DNA from: an uncultured Clostridia bacterium | GTDB lineage: Bacteria; Bacillota; Clostridia; Monoglobales; Monoglobaceae | Direction: 5' to 3' | Length of the DNA: 64,000 nucleotides | NCBI GenBank assembly: GCA_910580105.1 | Contig: CAJTWN010000007.1 | Coordinates: forward strand, 1-64,000 | Shown: positions 17,376 to 25,484 of the stretch, piece by piece | Numbering within the stretch: position 1 is the first letter of the stretch | How the letters are laid out: every line of letters begins with the position of its first letter | Notes under the pieces: model-generated | What the model saw: only the letters and a program-made list of their open reading frames with translations | Database searches by the model: none | Told to the model about the DNA's origin: nothing | Program-made: the position numbers and the translations under genes

Positions 17376-18607
17376 CTGGGCACACCTCCTAAAAGTTCCT
17401 TCCGCTTCTCTTTTGAAAAAGCCAGAAGCTGCGGCTGTGCCGCAAGGACATCAAAATCCAAAGTTTGAATCGGTATTCTGTTCCGAATCAAGTAGGTATA
17501 AATACCACCTCTTCGAATATCTCCCACAAGAATGAAGCCAACAAGCCTTCCGTCCTTCACCACCAGCTTTTTATATCCCTCTGCCGTCTTCTCTGCCAAA
17601 GCCTCGCCTTCATAGCTTCCGGCTGTCATCATATGCAATCCGAAAAAACCGATGGCGTTCATTGCAATAGCAAAGTCATAAGGCTTTTCGCCCCCGGCCA
17701 TATGGATTCCGGCACATTCCCCCTGCATATACGCATTGGGAAGAAGCGCCAGCACCCGTTCCGTCCGGGTCACAGCATCCATGCTCTGGGCACAGTCACC
17801 GGCCGCATAAATGTCCGCAGCCGTTGTCCGCCCATAAACATCGGTCACAATTCCACGCCCGGTCTGTATCCCTGTCCCTTCCGTCAAAGAAATGTTGGGA
17901 CGTACGCCAACTGCAACCACCACTGCATCAAATGGAATTTTCCGGCCGCTTTTCAACACCGCCTGCTTTTCTTCAAAATACGCCACACTGTCCGAAAGGT
18001 AAAACCGAATTCCTTTATCTTCCAAATGCTGCTGTACCATCCCTGCCGCATCCCCATCCAAAATGCTGGGAAGTATCCGGTCTGCCATATCTACAACCGA
18101 AATTCGTCCAACCCTTTCATAAATTCCTTCAGCACATTTCAGTCCAATTAATCCAGCGCCGATAATCAATACATTTTGAATCTCTGAAAGCGACTTCTCC
18201 AAAACCAACGCATCGTCAAGGGACATAAAGGTAAATTTCCTTTTCACCTGTTCAAGCCCCTGCATTGAAGGCATAAAAGGCGCCGAACCTGTGGCAATCA
18301 AAAGCTTATCATATTCCATCTTTGTCCCATCGGACATAAGGACTTCTTTCTTTGTTTCATCAATTTTTACGGCACGGGTTCTATAATATAAGTCTACCCC
18401 ATTCTTTTCATAAAAATCATCCGGCCGGTACTTCATATGCTCTCTGTCCGTCTTTCCGCACAAAAAATAGCTAATCAGCGGCCGTGAATAAACAGGATAT
18501 TCTTCATCCGTCACAACCACAATTTTCCCCTTCTGATCCAGGCGCCGGATTCCTTCAATACATCCAACAGCCGCAGCAGAGTTCCCGCTAATTACATATT
18601 TCATCAT
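17372..18607 (-). CDS. FAD/NAD(P)H-dependent oxidoreductase subunit of the split glutamate synthase
   Basis: The 411-residue flavoprotein has an N-terminal Rossmann FAD-binding site (ISGNSAAAVG), a central NAD(P) site (VLIIGAGLIGLKCAEG) and the FAD-closing motif IYAAGDCA. It resembles NADH oxidase/rubredoxin reductase-like proteins. The start is taken at 18607 (ATG-ATG with GAGAGG upstream); a GTG at 18613 overlaps the ribosome site. Set between ferredoxin-like and GXGXG subunits, it probably feeds electrons from NAD(P)H into glutamate formation. Confidence 0.85.
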   Translation of the reverse strand: MMKYVISGNSAAAVGCIEGIRRLDQKGKIVVVTDEEYPVYSRPLISYFLCGKTDREHMKYRPDDFYEKNGVDLYYRTRAVKIDETKKEVLMSDGTKMEYDKLLIATGSAPFMPSMQGLEQVKRKFTFMSLDDALVLEKSLSEIQNVLIIGAGLIGLKCAEGIYERVGRISVVDMADRILPSILDGDAAGMVQQHLEDKGIRFYLSDSVAYFEEKQAVLKSGRKIPFDAVVVAVGVRPNISLTEGTGIQTGRGIVTDVYGRTTAADIYAAGDCAQSMDAVTRTERVLALLPNAYMQGECAGIHMAGGEKPYDFAIAMNAIGFFGLHMMTAGSYEGEALAEKTAEGYKKLVVKDGRLVGFILVGDIRRGGIYTYLIRNRIPIQTLDFDVLAAQPQLLAFSKEKRKELLGGVPR

Positions 18608-18609
18608 CT

Positions 18610-19038
18610 TCACCTCTCTTCAAAGACAATCGCCCGGTTTGGACAGTTTTGCACACAAACCGGCGTATGATATGTGTTGTTCGTACAAAGCTCGCATTTT
18701 TGTACCACCCCATCCTTCGATGGCATGATTGCACCATACGGGCAGGAAAGAATACAGGTATAGCATCCAACACATTTTTGTTGATGAAACCGGATGACGC
18801 CTTCCTCATTGGTAAGCGCCCCGGTAATACACCCTTTGACACAAAGCGGATCCCTGCAATGTCTGCAGGATACAGCAAAATGAATTTCTCCGCCATCCTC
18901 CACCGTAATCCGCGGATGTATTTCAACATTTTTCAGCGCCTGCGCCATATCCCGGATCCCCGAATTGGCAAAGGCACAGTAATATTCACAAAGATGGCAT
19001 CCAAGACACCATTCTTCATTGACATAAATCCGTTTCAT
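18610..19038 (-). CDS. 4Fe-4S ferredoxin subunit of the split glutamate synthase
   Basis: The 142-residue protein holds four cysteine clusters in the HycB/DMSO-reductase-iron-sulfur-subunit pattern, including CLGCHLCEYYC near the start, CRHCRDPLCVKGC, and CVGCYTCILSCPYG. It should carry about four [4Fe-4S] clusters and pass electrons between the flavoprotein and the FMN subunit. Its stop (TGA) sits inside the ribosome site of the next gene. Confidence 0.88.
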   Translation of the reverse strand: MKRIYVNEEWCLGCHLCEYYCAFANSGIRDMAQALKNVEIHPRITVEDGGEIHFAVSCRHCRDPLCVKGCITGALTNEEGVIRFHQQKCVGCYTCILSCPYGAIMPSKDGVVQKCELCTNNTYHTPVCVQNCPNRAIVFEER

Positions 19039-19050
19039 TCTTTACGCCTC

Positions 19051-20556
19051 CTATTCTCCCGCATGTTTAATTCCAAGAATATCAAGTTCCTTTTCATTCA
19101 GTCCGACACCCCGAAGCATCAGCCGGTTTCCGCGGAGGGCTTCAATAGAGTTAAGTCCCATTCCGCCCATCATCTCTTTTATTTCATGTTCCCAGGCATG
19201 AACAAGGTTGACTAGCCGCTCAGCACCAATCTCCGGATTTAATCTTTTCACAAGCTCCGGCCTCTGTGTAGCAATTCCCCAGTTACATTTCCCGGTCTGA
19301 CAACTTCTGCACAGATGACAGCCAAGGGCCAAAAGGGCACCGGTCGCAATATAGACAGCATCTGCCCCCAATGCAATCGCCTTCACAACGTCTGCACTGT
19401 TCCGGATGGAACCGCCGCATACAATAGATACCTCATCCCGTATCCCCTCGTCACGGAGCCGTTGGTCAACACTGGCCAGAGCAAGTTCAATCGGGATTCC
19501 GACATTGTCCCGAATCCTTGTCGGCGCTGCGCCGGTACCGCCGCGAAAACCATCGATTGCAATAATATCTGCTCCGGACCGGGCAATTCCGCTTGCAATT
19601 GCCGCCACATTATGTACCGCCGCCACCTTAACAATAACCGGCTTCTGATATTCTGTTGCTTCTTTCAGGGAATAAACCAACTGCCGCAGATCCTCAATGG
19701 AATAAATATCATGATGGGGCGCCGGAGAAATCGCATCCGAGCCTTCCGGCACCATCCGGGTTCTTGAAACATCACCGACAATTTTTTCGCCGGGCAGATG
19801 TCCGCCGATCCCCGGCTTTGCCCCCTGACCTATTTTTATCTCAATAGCTGCACCAGCCTCCAAATATCCTTTGTGTACACCAAATCTTCCGGAGGCCACC
19901 TGGACGATGGTATTTGCACCATAGGAATAAAAATCTTCGTGAAGGCCGCCTTCACCGGTGTTATAATAAATTCCAAGTTCCTTTGCCGCCCGTGCAAGGC
20001 TGGCATGGGCATTGTAACTGATTGAACCATAGGACATTGCCGAAAACATAATGGGTACTGAAAGTTCCAGGTTGGGCATTGTCTTTGGTATCAGTTTACC
20101 ATTCGCATCTCTGGTAATTTCACCATCCTTTTTGCCGAGATAGACTTTTGTCTCCATCGGTTCCCGCAGCGGGTCAATGGACGGATTGGTCACCTGAGAA
20201 GCATTGATCAGAATTTTATCGAAGTAAATAGGCAATGGGTTTGGATTTCCCATTGATGAAAGAAGTACACCGCCGCTGCCTGCCTGACGGTAAACTTCAA
20301 TAATGTTCTGCTGGTTCCAGTTTGCATTTTCCTTAAAACTATGGTCTGTTTTCACAATTTTAAGCGCACGGGTAGGACATAAAGATACACAGCGGTGACA
20401 ATTCACACATTTTGCCTCATCTGCCACCATACATGCAAGCTGCGCATCATAACGATGTACCTCATTCGAACACTGCCGTTCACAAACGCGGCAGGCAATG
20501 CAGCGCTGTGGATTCCGCACCACTTCATAAAGCGGATATACATACTCAATTGCCAT
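19051..20556 (-). CDS. Glutamate synthase FMN-domain subunit with N-terminal ferredoxin (GltB2-like)
   Basis: The 501-residue protein starts with two 4Fe-4S motifs (CIACRVCERQC and CVNCHRCVSLCP, residues about 15-60). The glutamate synthase central/FMN barrel follows, with FRGGTGAAPTRIRDN and a cysteine patch CHLCRSCQTGKC that holds the 3Fe-4S cluster. It is the catalytic subunit that reduces 2-iminoglutarate. The ATG at 20556 follows GGAGGTG; it overlaps the amidotransferase gene by 11 bases. Confidence 0.93.
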   Translation of the reverse strand: MAIEYVYPLYEVVRNPQRCIACRVCERQCSNEVHRYDAQLACMVADEAKCVNCHRCVSLCPTRALKIVKTDHSFKENANWNQQNIIEVYRQAGSGGVLLSSMGNPNPLPIYFDKILINASQVTNPSIDPLREPMETKVYLGKKDGEITRDANGKLIPKTMPNLELSVPIMFSAMSYGSISYNAHASLARAAKELGIYYNTGEGGLHEDFYSYGANTIVQVASGRFGVHKGYLEAGAAIEIKIGQGAKPGIGGHLPGEKIVGDVSRTRMVPEGSDAISPAPHHDIYSIEDLRQLVYSLKEATEYQKPVIVKVAAVHNVAAIASGIARSGADIIAIDGFRGGTGAAPTRIRDNVGIPIELALASVDQRLRDEGIRDEVSIVCGGSIRNSADVVKAIALGADAVYIATGALLALGCHLCRSCQTGKCNWGIATQRPELVKRLNPEIGAERLVNLVHAWEHEIKEMMGGMGLNSIEALRGNRLMLRGVGLNEKELDILGIKHAGE

Positions 20557-21646
20557 GTTGTTCACCTCCGTTTAAATGTACAATTACCGGCTCTCCGCCC
20601 TTTGGCGCCCAGATACGGTCCAGGTCCGGTTCCAGCACCCGGATAGCCGCCTCTTCGCTTGCCACATAGAACATATCTCCCTTTTCTGCCGCCACCATCG
20701 AGCGCAGCTTCAGCCGGTCGTTCAGCGCCATCATTCCGCCTTCAAATCCCAAAAGAATGGAGAACGGTCCCGTAATCAGCATTCCCGGAAATGTCTTCCG
20801 AAGGTAAGTCAGCCGCTTCTTTTCCTCCTCCGGCTTCTGACTGATGGTTGACCAAAAAGGCGCGGCAATGACTTCTGCAATTTCTTCCAGTGTAAGTTTC
20901 TTTTTTCTGTGCAGATAGTCAATCATATATGTAATCACTTCTGTGTCCGTCTGCAATGTACACTGATAACCAAACATCTCAATATATCTGCGGTTCGCAT
21001 CATAACTTGAAATCTCCCCATTATGAACAATGGAATAATTCAGCATAGCAAAAGGATGGGCACCACCCCACCAACCGGGCGTATTGGTCGGGTATCTTCC
21101 ATGTGCAGTCCAGCAATATCCCTCATACTCCTCCAAACGATAAAACTCTCCGACATCTTCAGGAAAGCCGACCGCTTTAAATACGCCCATGTTCTTTCCG
21201 CTGGAAAAAATATAGGCTCCATCAATTTGCGTATTGATGCGAATTACGCTGCGTGCCACAAATTCGTCTTCATTCAGTTGACTTTCTGCCAATTTGGTCG
21301 GCAGCGGCCGTACAAAATACCGCCAAATCATTGGTTCATCGGTAATAGCAGGAACCTTTCGGGTCGGAATTTTAGACAGGTTTACCATGTCAAAATGCCG
21401 GTCCAAAAACTTTTCACATTCCTGTTTTGCCTCCTGCGTATCATAAAAAATATGAAACGCATAATCCTCCTTATTCTGCGGATAGATCCCATATCCGGCA
21501 AAACCGCCGCCCAAACCATTTGAGCGGTCGTGCATTACGGCAATTGACCGCACTATTTTTTCTCCGCTGATCCGCTGCCCGTCTTTTGCAAATATACCGG
21601 AAATTGCACATCCGGACGGGATTCTTATCTGACCTTCTCGTAACAT
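20546..21646 (-). CDS. Class II glutamine amidotransferase subunit of the split glutamate synthase (GltB1-like)
   Basis: The 366-residue protein is an Ntn-type amidotransferase that releases ammonia from glutamine. Its presumed nucleophile is Cys13 in PSGCAISGIF, not the second residue, so a short leader peptide must be removed first; homologues I recall share this feature. Other family signs are AHGRYPTNTPGWWGGAHPF and HNGEISSYDANR. The ATG at 21646 lies 10 bases after AAAGG; a GTG at 21652 is an alternative. First gene of the operon that runs to dapL. Confidence 0.88.
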   Translation of the reverse strand: MLREGQIRIPSGCAISGIFAKDGQRISGEKIVRSIAVMHDRSNGLGGGFAGYGIYPQNKEDYAFHIFYDTQEAKQECEKFLDRHFDMVNLSKIPTRKVPAITDEPMIWRYFVRPLPTKLAESQLNEDEFVARSVIRINTQIDGAYIFSSGKNMGVFKAVGFPEDVGEFYRLEEYEGYCWTAHGRYPTNTPGWWGGAHPFAMLNYSIVHNGEISSYDANRRYIEMFGYQCTLQTDTEVITYMIDYLHRKKKLTLEEIAEVIAAPFWSTISQKPEEEKKRLTYLRKTFPGMLITGPFSILLGFEGGMMALNDRLKLRSMVAAEKGDMFYVASEEAAIRVLEPDLDRIWAPKGGEPVIVHLNGGEQHGN

Positions 21647-21801
21647 ATGCACGCATCCTTTCTATAACAAAATGAAAATCCAAAGCAGTATTCAGCAGAC
21701 AGGCCACATAAAAATTCATGATATAACCAAACATGCCATGGCCCATTCCGGGTCTGATATATCTTATCTGCCAAATACCAAATCCTTTGACCTTCTGCAA
21801 T
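21647..21801 (-). other. 5' leader of the glutamate synthase operon
   Basis: About 155 bases separate the leader terminator from the first gene. I see no gene or known riboswitch in it. It contains a GGCCATGGCATG segment and the AAAGG ribosome site. Confidence 0.5.
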
Positions 21802-21853
21802 AAAAAAAGACGTTCACCGGAAGATGGGAACTCCACCTTTCGTGAACGTCTTT
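21802..21853 (-). terminator. Leader terminator (attenuator) of the glutamate synthase operon
   Basis: On the minus strand AAAGACGTTCAC pairs with GTGAACGTC followed by seven T. The inner part AGGTGG/CCATCT can extend the stem around the loop AGTTC. It starts only about 10 bases after the predicted transcription start, so most transcripts would stop near 60 bases unless something prevents it. Confidence 0.65.
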
Positions 21854-21867
21854 GTTCGCTTGCCATG

Positions 21868-21896
21868 ATTATAGAGCAATTTTTTTCCTATGTCAA
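21868..21896 (-). promoter_or_regulatory. Promoter of the glutamate synthase-dap operon
   Basis: On the minus strand TTGACA (21891-21896) and TATAAT (21868-21873) are a perfect consensus pair with a 17-base spacer. Confidence 0.85.
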
Positions 21897-22007
21897 CCCC
21901 ACTTTTTGATTTTTTTTGTCTTTTTGTATGATTTTCCATTTTTCGCTTGTTTATTTTATTCATTTTCTGTGAAATATGTCATTTTTAAAAAAATTTTCAA
22001 AAAGCCC

Positions 22008-22036
22008 TTGACATTTAAAAAATCCGGGCGTATAAT
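22008..22036 (+). promoter_or_regulatory. Promoter of asnA
   Basis: A perfect TTGACA (22008-22013), 17-base spacer and TATAAT (22031-22036) lie 88 bases before the asnA start. Confidence 0.85.
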
Positions 22037-22054
22037 GACCGTAAATTCAGCAAA

Positions 22055-22091
22055 GGCGCTGTGAGAGATTTTCTCTCGCAGCGTCTTTTTT
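22055..22091 (+). terminator. Leader terminator (attenuator) upstream of asnA
   Basis: GCGCTGTGAGAGA pairs with TCTCTCGCAGCGT across a 3-base loop, followed by CTTTTTT. It lies about 12 bases after the predicted start of transcription and about 35 bases before the asnA start codon, so it must be read through for asnA expression from this promoter. It shares the frame CAAAGRCG...CGTCTTTTTT with the hairpin at 21802-21853. Confidence 0.65.
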
Positions 22092-22123
22092 GTTTTCAAA
22101 TATCTTTAGAGAGGATGATTCAT

Positions 22124-23134
22124 ATGAGTAAAACCATGATTCCAAAAGATTATCAATCGCCGCTTGGGCTTTATCAAACCCAGGACGCCATTGACCTGAT
22201 CAAAAAACAATTTCAGACCAGTCTGACCAACGCCCTCAACTTAAAAAGAGTAACTGCTCCTTTATTTGTCGATCCAACAACAGGCCTGAATGATGATCTG
22301 AACGGAATTGAACGTCCTGTCTCTTTTGATATTCCGGAAGTTGCCGGCAAAGAAGCAGAAGTTGTTCATTCTTTGGCCAAATGGAAAAGAAACGCCCTTT
22401 ATCAATATGGTTTTTCAGCCGGCGAAGGACTTTATACCGATATGAATGCCATCCGCCGGGATGAAATTTTGGACAATCTGCATTCTGTATATGTTGACCA
22501 ATGGGACTGGGAAAAAATCATCACCAAAGAGCAGAGAAATGAAGGTTATTTAAAAGAAACTGTTTCTTCCATTGTGGCTGCAATTTGTGACACCCTTGAA
22601 ATTTTAAAGGAGAAATATCCGCAGATACCCGTATCACTTTCCCGTGAAGTGACCTATGTCACAACACAGGAGCTGGAAGATCTTTATCCGGACCTCGCAC
22701 CAAAAGAAAGGGAAAACCTTTTTCTGAAACAACATCCCACCACTTTCATTATGCAAATCGGCGGTCTTTTAAAATCCGGACAGAAACACGACGGCCGCGC
22801 ACCGGACTATGATGACTGGACGCTGAACGGCGACATCGTATTTTATAATGAAGTTTTAGACTGCGCTTTTGAAGTTTCTTCCATGGGTATCCGCGTCGAT
22901 GCAGACGCCATGAAAAAACAGCTTGAAAAAGAGGATTGTATCCAGCGTCTCAACTATCCCTTCCATCAGATGGTCACAGACGGAACGCTGCCGCTTACCA
23001 TGGGCGGTGGTATTGGGCAGTCAAGACTTTGTATGCTTTTGCTTGGCAAAGCACATATCGGCGAAGTGCAGGTTTCCCTATGGGATGAAGCTACAAAATC
23101 TGCCTGTGAAAAAGCAGGGATTTCCCTGCTATAA
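22124..23134 (+). CDS. asnA: Aspartate-ammonia ligase AsnA
   Basis: The 336-residue enzyme makes asparagine from aspartate and free ammonia with ATP. The sequence follows AsnA throughout (PKDYQSPLGLYQTQDAI at the start, LNDDLNGIERPVSFD, SREVTYVTTQELED, and the class II synthetase-like GGGIGQSRLCMLLLGK near the end). The ATG at 22124 follows AGAGAGGATG; the longer frame from 22061 would read through the terminator hairpin. Its use of ammonia fits its place before glutamine synthetase and the ammonium transporter. Confidence 0.95.
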   Translation: MSKTMIPKDYQSPLGLYQTQDAIDLIKKQFQTSLTNALNLKRVTAPLFVDPTTGLNDDLNGIERPVSFDIPEVAGKEAEVVHSLAKWKRNALYQYGFSAGEGLYTDMNAIRRDEILDNLHSVYVDQWDWEKIITKEQRNEGYLKETVSSIVAAICDTLEILKEKYPQIPVSLSREVTYVTTQELEDLYPDLAPKERENLFLKQHPTTFIMQIGGLLKSGQKHDGRAPDYDDWTLNGDIVFYNEVLDCAFEVSSMGIRVDADAMKKQLEKEDCIQRLNYPFHQMVTDGTLPLTMGGGIGQSRLCMLLLGKAHIGEVQVSLWDEATKSACEKAGISLL

Positions 23135-23314
23135 CGTATCGGACAGGAAAAATTTTGCGTGCGGAAAGTTTTACACCTTCCTGCCTTTCAACTGCGAAGC
23201 GGGGTTCGCCGCTCTGCTTCAAATTAGATACCGCCATCTAAAATTGGCGGCAGCCATCTTATTAAAGTTAAAATATACAACCATAAATATCTTAGACAAA
23301 GGAGCTGTTCCCTT

Positions 23315-25405
23315 ATGAAAAATATCCCCGAATTGTTTGGCAGTATGGTCTTTAATGACGAAGTTATGAAAGAACGACTTCCAAAAGATACTTATAAAGC
23401 CCTTAAACGCACGATTGTCGAAGGCCGCAGTCTCGACAAATCCATTGCGGATGTTGTCGCTAATGCAATGAAAGATTGGGCAATTGAAAAAGGCGTCACC
23501 CACTTTACCCACTGGTTTCAGCCAATGACCGGCGTCACCGCCGAAAAACATGAAAGCTTTATCACACCGGACGGCGACCGGGGCGTCATCATGGAGTTTT
23601 CAGGAAAAGAGCTGGTAAAGGGCGAACCGGATGCTTCCAGCTTTCCTTCCGGCGGCCTCCGTGCAACCTTTGAAGCAAGAGGCTATACCGCGTGGGATCC
23701 AACTTCATATGCTTTTATCAAAGACGACATTCTCTGTATCCCAACCGCCTTCTGTTCCTATGGCGGTGAAGCGCTGGACAAAAAGACACCTCTCCTGCGT
23801 TCTATGGAAGCACTGAATATACAAGCAATGCGGATTTTAAAACTCTTCGGCAATACAACGGTCAGGCAGGTTTCCACCACCGTTGGCCCGGAACAGGAAT
23901 ACTTTTTGATTGACAAAGACCTCTATAAAAAAAGGAAGGACCTGGTTTATACCGGACGGACACTTTTTGGCGCCACGCCGCCAAAAGGCCAGGAACTGGA
24001 GGACCACTATTTCGGTGTACTCCGCCCGAGAGTTGCGGCATTCATGCAGGAGCTTGATGAAGAACTCTGGAAATTAGGGGTCTACGCCAAAACCAAACAT
24101 AACGAAGTTGCCCCGGCACAGCACGAACTTGCGCCAATTTTCACCACCACGAACATCGCTTCCGACCACAACCAGCTGACCATGGAACTGATGAAACGAA
24201 TTGCAGATAAACATAATCTTGCATGTCTTCTCCATGAAAAACCCTTTGCAGGCGTCAACGGAAGCGGAAAACATAACAACTGGTCCATGGTGACAGATAC
24301 CGGACTGAACTTGTTCGAACCCGGTGATTCTCCCCAGGACAACGCACAGTTTCTGCTCTTTTTATGCGCGGTCATCAAGGCGGTTGACGAGTATCAGGAT
24401 TTGCTTCGTATCTCAGCAGCAAGTGCCGGAAACGACCACCGTCTGGGGGCAAATGAAGCGCCGCCAGCCATTGTGTCCATCTTTCTCGGCGATGAACTCA
24501 CCGGTATCCTGAAAGCCATCGAAGAAGGTTCACCTTATGCACAAAAACAGGCAGAAGAGATGAAAATCGGCGTACATACCCTGCCGCGTTTCCCAAAGGA
24601 CACCACCGACCGAAACCGTACGTCTCCCTTTGCCTTTACCGGCAATAAATTTGAATTCCGGATGCTGGGTTCTACCTTTTCGGTCTCAGGCCCCAATATT
24701 ATCTTAAATACCATTGTCGCAGAAGAGCTTGCCCAATTCGCAGACCAGCTGGAAAACGCCGGCAACTTTACAGATGCTTTGAATATTCTCATACGCGATG
24801 TACTGAAACAGCACAACCGTATTATCTTCAATGGCAACAGCTATGCCGACAGCTGGCCGGCTGAAGCAGAAAAGCGCGGCCTTTTAAACCTGAAAACCAC
24901 ACCGGATGCGCTTAAACATTTCATTGATGAAAAGAACATTACACTTTTCACCAGACATAAAATTTTCACCAAAGCAGAATTGCTTTCCAGATATGAAATT
25001 TTGATGGACAATTATGCGAAAGTCATCGATATTGAAACCAAAACGATGGTACGTATGCTTCGGAAAAACATCATTCCTTCGGTTTGCAGTTATATTCGTG
25101 ACCTTGCAGCCACGGCAGCATCCAAGCAAAATATTTTAAGAGAACTCCCATGCGAAACAGAAAAATCTCTTATCACTATGATGTCCGGACTTTTGGATGA
25201 CCTCTATCAATATTCGGAAGAATTGGAAGCAGTTTTGCGCAAAACCAGGACTTACGAAGATATTGGTACACGGGCGGCCGCATATGCCTATGATGTATTT
25301 CCTGCCATGCAAAAACTCCGTGAAGCCGTTGACAAAACGGAAATTCACTGTGCAAAGGAATACTGGCCATACCCCACCTATGGTGAAATGTTGTTCAGTG
25401 TTTAA
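23315..25405 (+). CDS. glnN: Type III glutamine synthetase GlnN
   Basis: The 696-residue enzyme makes glutamine from glutamate and ammonia. Its length and sequence are those of GSIII, with the N-terminal MVFNDEVMKERLP and a catalytic core containing VGPEQEYFLID, VAPAQHELAPIF, NGSGKHNNWS and NRTSPFAFTGNKFEFR. AAAGGAG lies upstream. The 180-base gap after asnA contains a short hairpin (CCGCCA/TGGCGG at 23231-23250) but no terminator, so cotranscription with asnA is possible. Confidence 0.96.
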   Translation: MKNIPELFGSMVFNDEVMKERLPKDTYKALKRTIVEGRSLDKSIADVVANAMKDWAIEKGVTHFTHWFQPMTGVTAEKHESFITPDGDRGVIMEFSGKELVKGEPDASSFPSGGLRATFEARGYTAWDPTSYAFIKDDILCIPTAFCSYGGEALDKKTPLLRSMEALNIQAMRILKLFGNTTVRQVSTTVGPEQEYFLIDKDLYKKRKDLVYTGRTLFGATPPKGQELEDHYFGVLRPRVAAFMQELDEELWKLGVYAKTKHNEVAPAQHELAPIFTTTNIASDHNQLTMELMKRIADKHNLACLLHEKPFAGVNGSGKHNNWSMVTDTGLNLFEPGDSPQDNAQFLLFLCAVIKAVDEYQDLLRISAASAGNDHRLGANEAPPAIVSIFLGDELTGILKAIEEGSPYAQKQAEEMKIGVHTLPRFPKDTTDRNRTSPFAFTGNKFEFRMLGSTFSVSGPNIILNTIVAEELAQFADQLENAGNFTDALNILIRDVLKQHNRIIFNGNSYADSWPAEAEKRGLLNLKTTPDALKHFIDEKNITLFTRHKIFTKAELLSRYEILMDNYAKVIDIETKTMVRMLRKNIIPSVCSYIRDLAATAASKQNILRELPCETEKSLITMMSGLLDDLYQYSEELEAVLRKTRTYEDIGTRAAAYAYDVFPAMQKLREAVDKTEIHCAKEYWPYPTYGEMLFSV

Positions 25406-25484
25406 CAAAATATAATCTACCTTGAAAACCACTTTTATCCAATCACATCCATATTAAAAATAACTATACAAGGAGGGAAATCAA

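Noticed and set aside
21802..22091. Known glutamine riboswitch (glnA RNA) or T-box in the nitrogen leaders
   Set aside because: The conserved glnA-RNA bases and the T-box TGGNACCGCG sequence are absent; both leaders are too short.
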